A stretch of 64,000 nt of DNA from positions 102,405 to 166,404 of the forward strand of contig NZ_JACSEU010000002.1 in the NCBI RefSeq assembly GCF_014334335.1, in the 5' to 3' direction. Made by a program: the position numbers and the translations under genes. Within the stretch, counting starts at the first letter, position 1, and each line of letters begins with the position of its first letter. The notes beneath the pieces were generated by a model. That model saw only the letters and a list, made by a program, of their open reading frames with translations, did no database searches and was not told where the DNA came from. Below are positions 36,601 to 44,523 of the stretch, piece by piece. Source of the DNA: Treponema sp. Marseille-Q3903 (GTDB lineage: Bacteria; Spirochaetota; Spirochaetia; Treponematales; Treponemataceae).

Positions 36601-36765
36601 TGACGGGAAAAGAATATCGAAATGCTGAGTCTTAATTACATAAACGTTGCGCGGACGCGCCATCACTCCGGATGCAAACAATTGAACGGAAATTAAAAAG
36701 AGAAATAATGTGATTGAAATCTTTTTATTTACAGAATGACTGCAAAACTTTTTTAAAAATTGCAA
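33652..36765 (-). CDS. Large surface protein: peptidase-MA-like domain (degenerate), beta-propeller and barrel
   Basis: 1037 residues, TTG start within argD (41-base overlap, AGAGG six bases upstream). The signal peptide is at about 14-33 (KKISITLFLFLISVQLFASG). Residues about 40-290 resemble a gluzincin-like peptidase MA domain: LFFHEVFSAI (134-138 HEVFS where an active enzyme has HExxH), FIEGFSYYAEDYV, and ACSAFSAYLMQAYGVEKYIELW. A TolB/DPP-like propeller with SPDGKYLAVSY follows, then a strand-rich C-terminus ending KMTFDFVASF, like an outer-membrane barrel. Loss of the second zinc His argues against protease activity. Probably an outer-membrane protein that binds protein or glycan. Confidence 0.65.
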   Translation of the reverse strand: MQFLKKFCSHSVNKKISITLFLFLISVQLFASGVMARPRNVYVIKTQHFDILFPSNSASTANLLAENADSVYQRAKDALNFDEDLRMPVIISPDSDKLSVEYTSSPYNRIIIYDAVPGIDDVCFEYPLLSLFFHEVFSAIASSVKSGINKYIKIESYQPLSTLNLPFSFIEGFSYYAEDYVSKTQENSHFGRFNDGYFLQILSQAKLEGKFPNWIQASSKRDIYPGDVLSEAACSAFSAYLMQAYGVEKYIELWKECGNFHLFFMPEIFYKVYGKSISVLWEEFKDSVLLPDDIEEMSKFQLLTQKVFEDNQGLYEHILSTDFGLIWYDGIRHEVDIYDRFSFFDMRQLLFLADGIEKLSLSPDGKYLAVSYSIIKNNSFFYENKTMIYNIKERKFLERKFDLRDSEIINLKDGSMAIVGVDDSDKIPHLKVFTLADGKDDISLIYEKLFSRTIIPFTPVGVDNGTIFCLVSENNRQSVLRIEVESGEEKRWNFRTQDEGQINIRNLRAFGEKSYSFEYVDRASNSFTRMGYFTVDEANDIKNVYIQSVDLSGGIYYPTLQKDVVYFCSKLVENNELRKIKFENLSFKHAEVLECKDLQFKNNDTVEYTIADIQKKYQLKRYNPFSYLIDGSIIPLFAIKYISIDEQPSLWPAVGFTLKTQSDPFMNNKAVISAASAFAKLSFSKVINPTEEEKRKMKHEESLENKNFSFSAFVENNSTPVDIRLSSQLNFNKKGEYDFFMLAGTFWTTSLRTSFNRLNFNVNSNWKVSTDYYDSNKVDENGNKNEPLANWPSFYDAYSTFEISGSAEYSNIHQYGLSKYEKRGFSFGARIFSFWDLYELNVLNKVRAENDNSAGSKNAEKNLTKAQLEALYNKKFIEITQINLGLFGAIEIPRLNMFTIKNGWVFSMPSTIKVEILNRQGNALDASVQTMLLGNEIQNGLPKLYLYFSRFGLFGGYNIRLDYNTNQIRLPDIREKDYLRRVFSNTYLNDSVYCVLDIDFVAPIGQLSSTVFKFKTKGEYFLQSKEFKMTFDFVASF

Positions 36766-37897
36766 GACCTTCCTCTATTTCGCGGTCACTGATTGTAAGA
36801 GGTGGCAGAAATCTGATCACATCAGAACCGGCTGTTGTTGTGCAAAGACCTTCTTCAAGACAACAGACTTCTATATCAAAAGGTTTAATTGACGAATCAA
36901 TTTGAATCCCGATCATAAGTCCACTTCCGCGAATATCTTTTACAATTGGAATATTCCAGCCGCTGATTGCTCCGCGGATATAGTCGCCGGCGTTGTTAAC
37001 TCTGTCAAGAAAATCATAATCCGAAACTGTTTCTAAAACGACTTTTGCAGCTGCACATGCGAGCGGGTTTCCTGCAAATGTAGACTGATGGTCCCCAGCA
37101 ACCAAAACATCAGATGCTTTCCCACGAAACAAACACGCTCCCATTGGAATACCGCCCGCAATTCCTTTTGCAAGTGTCACCACTTCCGGATTAAACCCGA
37201 GCCTGTCGCTTGCGAGGAATATCCCTGTACGTCCGATTCCTGTTTGAACTTCGTCTGCCATAACAATTGCTCCGGCTTTGCGTGCCGCGTCTGCTGCGTT
37301 TTTTGCCCACACAGGATCAATCAAATTTACTCCACCTTCTCCTTGAATGCACTCAATAAAAAGAGCTGCGGTTGTATCGTCAAAAGCCGTTTTTAGCGCT
37401 TCAAAATCGTTTGCCTTAATCGTTTTAAAACCTGACAAATACGGAGCAAAGCAGTCGGGATGAAAACGCTTTTGACCGGTCGCCGTCAATGTTGCAATCG
37501 TCCTTCCATGAAACGAACTCTCCAGAGTTACAATCGTCTTCCGTTTATCACCGCCGTTAAGCTGACCGTATTTTCTAGCGAGCTTAATTGCAGCTTCATT
37601 TGCTTCAGCTCCTGAGTTGCCAAAATAACCGTGATTAAAACCTGTGACCTCGAGAAGTTCTTCTGCGTATTCAACTCCGACATCTGAAAAATAATAATTT
37701 GAAATATGAATTTGCCGTTTAGCTTGACGAGAAATAGCCCGAACAAGAGGTTTATAATTGTGCCCAAGACAATTAACTCCAATGCCGGCTATAAAGTCGA
37801 TATATTTTTTATCTTTTTTATCCCACATCGTAGAGCCTTTAGCTTTTACAAAAGTTATATCAAAAGAGCCGTAGTTGTTTACGATCTTTTTATTCAT
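36725..37897 (-). CDS. argD: Acetylornithine/ornithine-type aminotransferase
   Basis: 390 residues of class III PLP aminotransferase. Visible are the GNSGAEANEAAIKLARKYG phosphate-binding region, ADEVQTGIGRTG with the cofactor Asp, and the Schiff-base lysine in VTLAKGIAGGIPMGA. The length and the SFHGRTIATLTATGQ and STFAGNPLACAAAKVVLE motifs fit N-acetylornithine aminotransferase of arginine synthesis. No other arg genes are nearby, so ornithine or another omega-amino acid is also possible as substrate. Its end overlaps the downstream large surface protein gene. Confidence 0.9.
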   Translation of the reverse strand: MNKKIVNNYGSFDITFVKAKGSTMWDKKDKKYIDFIAGIGVNCLGHNYKPLVRAISRQAKRQIHISNYYFSDVGVEYAEELLEVTGFNHGYFGNSGAEANEAAIKLARKYGQLNGGDKRKTIVTLESSFHGRTIATLTATGQKRFHPDCFAPYLSGFKTIKANDFEALKTAFDDTTAALFIECIQGEGGVNLIDPVWAKNAADAARKAGAIVMADEVQTGIGRTGIFLASDRLGFNPEVVTLAKGIAGGIPMGACLFRGKASDVLVAGDHQSTFAGNPLACAAAKVVLETVSDYDFLDRVNNAGDYIRGAISGWNIPIVKDIRGSGLMIGIQIDSSIKPFDIEVCCLEEGLCTTTAGSDVIRFLPPLTISDREIEEGLAIFKKVLQSFCK

Positions 37898-37955
37898 ATT
37901 TTACCTCTGTGGCTCAGTATGTCGATTTTAAACTGAAATATCAATAAACGTGTTC

Positions 37956-37979
37956 GCAATTGTGTCTGCAATTGTGTCT
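37956..37979. repeat. Short tandem repeat in the argD-oppA intergenic gap
   Basis: GCAATTGTGTCT occurs twice head to tail (37956-37967, 37968-37979). Degenerate copies and two occurrences of GAAAATGCGC follow up to about 38030. The 155-base gap has no gene. It lies upstream of argD and just after the 3' end of the peptide-binding protein gene. Confidence 0.5.
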
Positions 37980-38052
37980 GAAAATGCGCATACAAACTTG
38001 TCTCAAAATGAACCGGAAAATGCGCCCACAATCCATAAGATTTGGGCTACTC

Positions 38053-39636
38053 TTATTTCATCACGATGTTCGGGATTTTTATTTTTTCAGCCTTTTTGAA
38101 AATATATTTGAGTGGATGAAAATCAAACGCATTTACTGCCCACCCGCCAACTTCATTTAAATCTACATAATTGGAAGTTACTGTTCTGTATAACGGGAAA
38201 ACAACGCCGTCATCTAATAAAATATTTTCTGCTTGTGCTAAAATATCATATCTTTCACGGACATTTACAACAGCAGCTTTTTCCAAAAGCAAATCGTATT
38301 CTTCGTTGTGCCAGCCTGAATTGTTCATTGAAGAACCACCGCGGAACAATTCCAAAAATGAAAGAGGGTCTGCAAAATCGCCAATCCAAGATGAAAACAA
38401 AATATCGGCATCTGTATCTTTTACTTTTGAATAATACTGATAAGAGGGAATTTCTCGAATCTTGACTTCTATTCCGAGAGGCTCGAGTGCGTTTTTAATC
38501 GCTGCAAGGCGCTCTCCTGTTAAATCGCCTTCAAAAACCTGAAAAACAAGCGGAATAATTGTTTCCTGCGGAACTCCATATTTTTTGCGAGCCTCGCTCA
38601 TTTTCATAGAAGCTTCAACTTGGTCTGAATATTCAAATCCTTGGACATCAGGATATCCGCTCAAAGGGTAAACAAAAGTATTAGCTGGAATCAAATAATT
38701 TTTGTGAATATCGTCCCAAGGAAACGCTTCTAAAACCGCATTCCTGAATTCAGGATAATTCCACAAACGTCCGGATGAGCTTTTATTTGCCTCATTTTTT
38801 GTAACTCTGAAGTAAAAAAATCCTGTACCAAAAAGAGCATTTACCTGTATCGACTTTTGGTCAAGGATTTTTGACTGAGTCGCACTTCCACAAACCCAGT
38901 CAACGTTGCCCATGTTGTAGTTGTAGGCATTTTCATCAGAATTATCTGACTGAACAAAAGTGATTTGCTCAAGGGCGACGTTTTCCTTATCCCAGTAAAG
39001 CTGATTTTTTTTCAGCACGTATTGATTTTCATCAAACCTTTCGAGTACAAAAGGGCCGCTATAAACTTCGGGAGATTTGTTTGTAACCGAAAAAGCAGTG
39101 TGGCAAAGAATTCTTGTAAGGTAATTTGCCGGTGTGTCCAAATAGATAGAAAGTTTATCTTCACCTGTTGCATAAATTCCTACATCTTCAACAGTTCCGC
39201 GCCCCTGCCGAAAATCTCTTACACCGCGAACGATATCAAAAAGAGATGCAAACGGCGCAGACTGATTTGAAATCATCCTTATCCAAGAACTTTTTACTTC
39301 TTCTGCTGTAATTTTTTCACCGTTGCTAAAGAAAACATCATCTCGCAAAGTGATTGTCCATCTTTTTTTGTCGCGGCTGATTTTAAAATCTTTTGCAATC
39401 GCTAACTGCGGTTCAAGAGTGACAGGATTCATCGTAAACAGCCCTTCAAAAAGGCCGTTCAAAATCTGAGTATCGCTGGCGTAATCTGTCAGGTGTGGAT
39501 TTAATTCATGAATTCGTTTTGTCTCAAGAATTGTAAAATTTTTCTGCAAGTCATCAGTTTCAGCTGCAGACAAAAAACATGACATCAAAATGAATGCCAT
39601 GCAAGCAAAAGAAAATTTGATTTTAAATTTTATCAT
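38053..39636 (-). CDS. Oligopeptide ABC transporter substrate-binding protein (OppA/DppA family)
   Basis: 527 residues from the ATG at 39636; a GTG one codon earlier is possible. The signal sequence includes LMSC, so it is either a lipoprotein or cut at SAAE. Family motifs: DYASDTQILNGLFEGLFTMNPVTLEPQLA, WTITLRDDVFFSNGEKITAEEVKSSW, and the late FSSWIGDFADPLSFLELF with SSMNNSGWHNEEYDLLLEKA. This is solute-binding family 5. It delivers peptides or similar solutes to an ABC importer, but no permease or ATPase genes are next to it. Starts right after the unrecognised 468-residue gene. Confidence 0.93.
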   Translation of the reverse strand: MIKFKIKFSFACMAFILMSCFLSAAETDDLQKNFTILETKRIHELNPHLTDYASDTQILNGLFEGLFTMNPVTLEPQLAIAKDFKISRDKKRWTITLRDDVFFSNGEKITAEEVKSSWIRMISNQSAPFASLFDIVRGVRDFRQGRGTVEDVGIYATGEDKLSIYLDTPANYLTRILCHTAFSVTNKSPEVYSGPFVLERFDENQYVLKKNQLYWDKENVALEQITFVQSDNSDENAYNYNMGNVDWVCGSATQSKILDQKSIQVNALFGTGFFYFRVTKNEANKSSSGRLWNYPEFRNAVLEAFPWDDIHKNYLIPANTFVYPLSGYPDVQGFEYSDQVEASMKMSEARKKYGVPQETIIPLVFQVFEGDLTGERLAAIKNALEPLGIEVKIREIPSYQYYSKVKDTDADILFSSWIGDFADPLSFLELFRGGSSMNNSGWHNEEYDLLLEKAAVVNVRERYDILAQAENILLDDGVVFPLYRTVTSNYVDLNEVGGWAVNAFDFHPLKYIFKKAEKIKIPNIVMK

Positions 39637-39640
39637 CACT

Positions 39641-41047
39641 TTAAAGCCCTAAATTCTTCATTTGTTCAGATTCATCTTTAAATGAAACATATTCGCCGCG
39701 TTTTTTGTTACAATTTATGATTGAATTTCTGAGCGCAGACAGTTCTATCTGCATTCCTTTTACTCTAGCCCGAAAGTCGATGTCGACCATTTTCTTAAAA
39801 TGCGCATCAAGCGAGTTTATGATTATAAACGCAGACTGAAGTTCGGAAATCTGTTTGTTTACAAATCCGAAGATGACATCTTCACTTGAAGACTCAATCT
39901 TTGAAAATTCCATACCTTTGCTTGCAATCCCTGAAAAAAATCGCTCTTTTTTAGAAAGTTCAGCAAGAAAATCAGTTACATTGACTTTTTGCATCCGTTC
40001 CATTTTACTCTTTTGATCTTCGATAAGAAGATTTACAATCTTTTCTTTTTCTTTTAGATTGAACGCTTTTTTTATTGCCGCAATCAACATATTAAAAAAG
40101 TTTTTCTTTTTCTGATAAAGAAGATTAAAATTTTCGACGAGTTTTTCATGAAGTTGTATCAAAGTCGGAGCACATCCGCCGAGCGCTAACACAACCCCCA
40201 TCAAAAGTTCTTTGCTGCTTGGGCCTGCCTTTTTTTGCATTTCTGTTTTTGAAGAATTCTTTATTTGAAGGCGAGCGATAACAGCTTCTCGTTTTTTTTC
40301 TTTATCAGGATCGTGATCTTCTGCTATTATTTCGTTGATTAAGTCATTGTAAAAAGGCTTTTTTCCTTCAACTTTTGCGTAAAGCCTTTTGATTTCAGCC
40401 ATCTCTCCTTCAGCAGATTCAGCCGCCTTTGCTTTGTCAAATTCAGGATGCCCGAATAAATCTTTTCGCAGCTCTCCCTTGTAAAGCTCCCTTTCAAAAG
40501 CCCCGAGTTCATTTAGAATTCTATTTATTTCTACAGACATTTTTGAACATTTTTCGCAACAGTCGTTCAGCATGCTTTGAATGACATTTGGGGCTCCATT
40601 CCTTGTCTGAGCGATCGCCAACGCAAGGGCACGCGTATTCATCCGCGCATTATTTAAAGAAAGATTTTCCCATTCAAAACACTTGTTTAAATCTATAAGT
40701 TTTTTAACTTTCAGCAAAGAAATGTTCTCTACGGAAAAACGCAGATAAGTGCAGATAAAGTCTAGCATTGTTTCATATTCGGAAAAGCGTGAACCAAGCT
40801 CGGTAGAAAGATCGTTTTCTGAGAATGGAGAAATGTCGGGGACTGAAATATCTGAAATCCGCTTATCAAGCCTGTAGGGATCCGGTTGAATAACTGATTT
40901 TTTTACGAGAGCGCCGTAAAGGTTTTTCACACAAGAATGCATGAGCCTGTAATTGCTGAGAAGCTGCTCAAGGCATTCGGAATTAAACCATTCCTGTTTT
41001 TTGTTGAGAGCTTCTTGCAGTTCTATTTCAAATTTTTCTTCGTCCAT
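39641..41047 (-). CDS. Unrecognised helical protein of the cyclase locus
   Basis: 468 residues, ATG start, no signal peptide. Predicted mostly helical with coiled-coil character (ELQEALNKKQEWFNSECLEQLL; AFNLKEKEKIVNLLIEDQKSKMERMQ) and one short hydrophobic, Cys-containing stretch (LLMGVVLALGGCAPTLI, about 282-298) that is more likely buried than membrane-spanning. I do not recognise the family. It lies 46 bases after the repeat-containing membrane protein and just before the peptide-binding protein, all leftward. Confidence 0.6.
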   Translation of the reverse strand: MDEEKFEIELQEALNKKQEWFNSECLEQLLSNYRLMHSCVKNLYGALVKKSVIQPDPYRLDKRISDISVPDISPFSENDLSTELGSRFSEYETMLDFICTYLRFSVENISLLKVKKLIDLNKCFEWENLSLNNARMNTRALALAIAQTRNGAPNVIQSMLNDCCEKCSKMSVEINRILNELGAFERELYKGELRKDLFGHPEFDKAKAAESAEGEMAEIKRLYAKVEGKKPFYNDLINEIIAEDHDPDKEKKREAVIARLQIKNSSKTEMQKKAGPSSKELLMGVVLALGGCAPTLIQLHEKLVENFNLLYQKKKNFFNMLIAAIKKAFNLKEKEKIVNLLIEDQKSKMERMQKVNVTDFLAELSKKERFFSGIASKGMEFSKIESSSEDVIFGFVNKQISELQSAFIIINSLDAHFKKMVDIDFRARVKGMQIELSALRNSIINCNKKRGEYVSFKDESEQMKNLGL

Positions 41048-41093
41048 ATCTATTTTATCGGCACATAAACATTAACTGCTTAGAAATATTATT

Positions 41094-42707
41094 TTACAGA
41101 AAACTTACAGAAGAACCTTTTTTTATCGATGAAAAATCTATAGGTAAAAGATTTCCATATTCATCTTTTGCAACTTTGAAAGAGAACGAACCGTCTTCAT
41201 TTTCAACAACAACACCTTTTACAATCGAATCCCCGTTTTTAAGCTCAGCTTCTGCACCTTCAGCGCCTTTTTCTTTTACCGTCATGCGTGCCGATTCGGA
41301 AACATAAACTTTGATGTTCTCATAATCGGTTGCTTGAATAACTATCGCCTTAGTGTCCGTACCGTTCATCATATTTTCAAATATCGATTCATAATCTTTT
41401 TTCTGCTTCCCAAAAATAGATTCATAATCTTTTTTCTGCTTCTCAAAATTAGATTCGTATTCTTTTTTCTGTTTTTCAAAAATAGATTCGTAATCTTTTT
41501 TCTGCTTCTCAAAATTAGATTCATATTCTTTTTTCTGCTCTTCTTTTTGCTGTTTCAGCGATTCTATTTGATTCCCAAGCGTATCGATTTTTCTATTTAA
41601 TAAAACAGTTTCGTTGTAAAAATCTGAAGTTGAATCGAGGAAAGATTCTCCCATGCCGTTGACGAGCGTTCTCGCCGCTGCAACGTATTTTGGAATCGAA
41701 TTTTTTTGCGGAATTTTCGCAACTTGGTCGTCGAGATATCTGTAATCATCATAAAGTTGCTGATACTTTTCTACTGCTGCATTGACTTTTTTTGAAGACA
41801 TGTACCTCGCATTCATTCCTGCTGCTCCGTCAAAATCGGGAGTTTGTGTAATCTCTGTCTTCTCTATAATCGAAGTTGCTTTTCTATCGCTAAGATTTGG
41901 GTCGAGTTTATCGATTTCTTCCTGATAGTTTTTAGAAACGCGACCTACCGACTCACGGATTTGTTGAGTGCTTCTTCGCTGAATATCTATAATTTTCTGA
42001 TTCAGCTCTGAAATGCGCTCTTCATACTGCGATTCCATTTTTCTAAGTTCAAGATTGCGGAGCTGGCGTTCACTGTCTAAAGCTTTTTCTTTTTCACGAG
42101 CAGATTCAATTTTTGTTGCGTCAAATTCTGCAAGTTGAGAGCCATAAGCTTCAACTTCTTTTTCCGCTGCGCTGATTTGCGGGTCGTATTCAAGATGAAT
42201 GTCAGAGACGCTTTTTTGATATTTTCGTTTTGCAGCTTTTACCTTTTCATTGTAAACGCTTTTTTTAGATATATTCATAGAATCAATTACGAATATGTCG
42301 TTGTCCAAAACCGCTTTTGCCGCTTTTAATTTGTTTTCCATATCGCCAACGATTAAAGACCTGTTTTTTACCGCATCATCGTAATGAGCCTGAGCGATCG
42401 CAACAGTATCTAAAAGTGATTTTAGATTTATTGATTCAAATTCTGCAAGGCTTACTTTAATTTCTTCGTTTTTAGAATGAATCACATAGTTGATTAAAAA
42501 AGCGGAACCTGCGACAACAGCAAAAACACAAAACAAAATAAAAAAAGTGAAAGGAGATCTGTTTTTTTTCGTTTTTTGATATTCTTTTTCAATGTCGTAA
42601 GTTTTATCTACAGAATGCGCATGAATTGAACTCAACTCATCTCCGAGAAAGAGCATTACTTTTTTATGAATTTCGTTCTTTGAAACTATTTTGTCGTCAT
42701 TGTCCAT
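41094..42707 (-). CDS. Single-pass membrane coiled-coil protein with 11-residue repeats
   Basis: 537 residues from the ATG at 42707 (GGAG six bases upstream; a start at 42719 is possible). A cytoplasmic N-terminus of about 50 residues is followed by one membrane helix (FTFFILFCVFAVVAGSAFLINYVI). A long coiled coil follows (about 80-430), Lys/Glu/Gln-rich. Near its end five tandem units of type EKQKK(D/E)YES(I/N)F appear, then a small C-terminal beta domain with VYVSESARMTVKEKGAEGAEAELKNGDSI. It starts just after the nucleotide cyclase gene ends. Function unknown; an envelope scaffold is plausible. Confidence 0.7.
   Translation of the reverse strand: MDNDDKIVSKNEIHKKVMLFLGDELSSIHAHSVDKTYDIEKEYQKTKKNRSPFTFFILFCVFAVVAGSAFLINYVIHSKNEEIKVSLAEFESINLKSLLDTVAIAQAHYDDAVKNRSLIVGDMENKLKAAKAVLDNDIFVIDSMNISKKSVYNEKVKAAKRKYQKSVSDIHLEYDPQISAAEKEVEAYGSQLAEFDATKIESAREKEKALDSERQLRNLELRKMESQYEERISELNQKIIDIQRRSTQQIRESVGRVSKNYQEEIDKLDPNLSDRKATSIIEKTEITQTPDFDGAAGMNARYMSSKKVNAAVEKYQQLYDDYRYLDDQVAKIPQKNSIPKYVAAARTLVNGMGESFLDSTSDFYNETVLLNRKIDTLGNQIESLKQQKEEQKKEYESNFEKQKKDYESIFEKQKKEYESNFEKQKKDYESIFGKQKKDYESIFENMMNGTDTKAIVIQATDYENIKVYVSESARMTVKEKGAEGAEAELKNGDSIVKGVVVENEDGSFSFKVAKDEYGNLLPIDFSSIKKGSSVSFL
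41373..41537 (-). repeat. 33-bp tandem repeat inside the coiled-coil gene
   Basis: About five consecutive 33-base units encode the 11-residue motif EKQKK-YES-F, alternating D/E and I/N between copies. The unit fits three heptad-like turns of an 11-residue hendecad coiled coil. Copy number could vary between strains by slippage or unequal recombination. A Phe-rich plus-strand frame over the same span is a by-product. Confidence 0.85.
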
Positions 42708-44404
42708 ATTCCTCTCCATTCTTTTGGTGCGCTTTTTGTGCCCATTCTCTCAATAAAAGTTTGTGCAACGTCCAACTTGAGCTTTTTCAATATCTTCCGA
42801 GCTGTTTTCCAATCTCCTGAATAATATGATTGTAATCCTTCTTCAAAAGAATCGTACTGAGCAAGCAAGCTGCTCTCAACTTGTAGAGTATCGAGTGGGA
42901 AATAAATTTTCTTTTGTTCTGTCTTTCCTTTTACTTGAACTGTATCGATTTCATAAAATTTGTAACGCTCAGTCTCTTTTAATACTTCATCTTTGATATA
43001 TTCTGAAACAATCACAGGTATATGATATATTCGCGTGAGCCCTTCAAGACGTGAAGCCGAATTTACAGTATCTCCGATTACAGTGTTTGCCATGTGAGCT
43101 TGGAGCGGGTCGTCTAAATCGTTTCGACCGATTGTTCCATAGAAAACATTGCCACCGTCGAGCCCTACTCCTACATCTACCATAACAGCGTTGAAAACAC
43201 GTTCTTCTGATTCAGAAAGCGTTCTATTTTTTTCAATTTCAGCGCGCCTTTCAGTCATGATTTGTCTAAGCTCCGCAGTAGATATAGTGATGTCCCACGC
43301 AGATACAACCGCATCATAAGATTTTGAATGATCCGATTGAAGCGTTCCATAAACGGCAAGTATCGCATCTCCAATGATAGAACCTACAATTCCTTTATGG
43401 CTGTGCACATTTTGGATTACGCGGTTATAATGAACGTTCAAAACTTCGATTATGTCATTGCCAAGTGTTTCCGTCCTGTATGTAAAACTTTTTACATCGG
43501 AAAAAAGCATTGTCAATTCACGCTGATTGCCTTCAAGCCCGACATTTTTTCCCGAGTAAGCTTTTGCTACAATATCTTTGGAAACAAATTTCTGGAAAGT
43601 TCCAAGCAGACTGTTCACCTGCGCAGAAAGAGCGTTGAACGAAGCAGCCATATATGTTACGTCATCATTTGCAGCTTTTGAAATATCTATAAGGTCAAGC
43701 TGCTTTTTCTTCTGCATTTGAATAAGGTCTTCGGTAAACGTACGGAGCGTTTTAAACTCGTGTATCAAGATAATATAGCCAATGATAATGAATCCCAAAA
43801 TCAAAGCAAAAATAAGCATCCCCGAATACATATAGACATGTCTGTTCTTTGCTAACTGGTCAGCACGGAGCTCTGCACGGACTATGTAATAGCCCCATTC
43901 TTTTTGATATTTATAAACGCCGAAATATTCTCCTTCCTTTGTCGAAAAAACAATGGAGCCGTCTTCTATGCCTTCTGTGTTTTTCTGATTTAAAAGATCA
44001 AGAGTTTGTATATCGGGAAAACCATTATTCCACGAAACTTTTTCATCAGCGCATTTAAAAAATTGAATTTCGCCGTTGAGGTTCATTCCAAAAGCAATGC
44101 TGCCGGGATTAGAAAAGCCGGCTTCTGCAACATTATTCATCGCCGCCACGCTGTCATCGTAATTTCCTGAATATAAATAAATCTGATACTGATTTGAAGA
44201 CATATCGTACAGAACTTTTAACTTATCTACCATGATTGAATTCTGCAAATTGATGATCTGTTTTTGAGAAAGCTGTATAGAGATATAGTTTGTAGTAATA
44301 TTTGATAAAAGAATCAATGATATGAAAATCAATAGAATCTTTAATCCGATAGGAACAATTCTTGTATTTCCTACTCTAGAAAAGACTTTGAATTTGCCGG
44401 ACAT
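42686..44404 (-). CDS. Membrane-bound class III adenylate/guanylate cyclase
   Basis: 572 residues. Two membrane helices (about 20-42 and 195-217) flank a periplasmic sensor domain. A HAMP-like segment leads to the cyclase domain (about 290-490), with both metal aspartates present: LFSDVKSFT (about 301) and IIGDAILAVYG (about 345). GDTVNSASRLEGLT matches the catalytic Asn/Arg region. The domain makes cAMP or cGMP. A helical C-terminal tail (SFEEGLQSYYSGDWKTARKIL) looks TPR-like. T. pallidum TP0485 is a comparable cyclase from memory. Its stop overlaps the coiled-coil gene's start region. Confidence 0.92.
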   Translation of the reverse strand: MSGKFKVFSRVGNTRIVPIGLKILLIFISLILLSNITTNYISIQLSQKQIINLQNSIMVDKLKVLYDMSSNQYQIYLYSGNYDDSVAAMNNVAEAGFSNPGSIAFGMNLNGEIQFFKCADEKVSWNNGFPDIQTLDLLNQKNTEGIEDGSIVFSTKEGEYFGVYKYQKEWGYYIVRAELRADQLAKNRHVYMYSGMLIFALILGFIIIGYIILIHEFKTLRTFTEDLIQMQKKKQLDLIDISKAANDDVTYMAASFNALSAQVNSLLGTFQKFVSKDIVAKAYSGKNVGLEGNQRELTMLFSDVKSFTYRTETLGNDIIEVLNVHYNRVIQNVHSHKGIVGSIIGDAILAVYGTLQSDHSKSYDAVVSAWDITISTAELRQIMTERRAEIEKNRTLSESEERVFNAVMVDVGVGLDGGNVFYGTIGRNDLDDPLQAHMANTVIGDTVNSASRLEGLTRIYHIPVIVSEYIKDEVLKETERYKFYEIDTVQVKGKTEQKKIYFPLDTLQVESSLLAQYDSFEEGLQSYYSGDWKTARKILKKLKLDVAQTFIERMGTKSAPKEWRGIWTMTTK

Positions 44405-44523
44405 TTTTTTACCCCCAACCGATACATTTTAAAATAAAACAAAAGTAAGTAATCTGTCTGTTTTGTAATTCTTTAATTATAAATGAATTGAACATTTTCT
44501 GCAATTTTTTTATCATCATCGGT

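Noticed and set aside
41334-41600. Phe-rich plus-strand frame
   Set aside because: Produced by the reverse complement of the 33-bp repeats in the coiled-coil gene.
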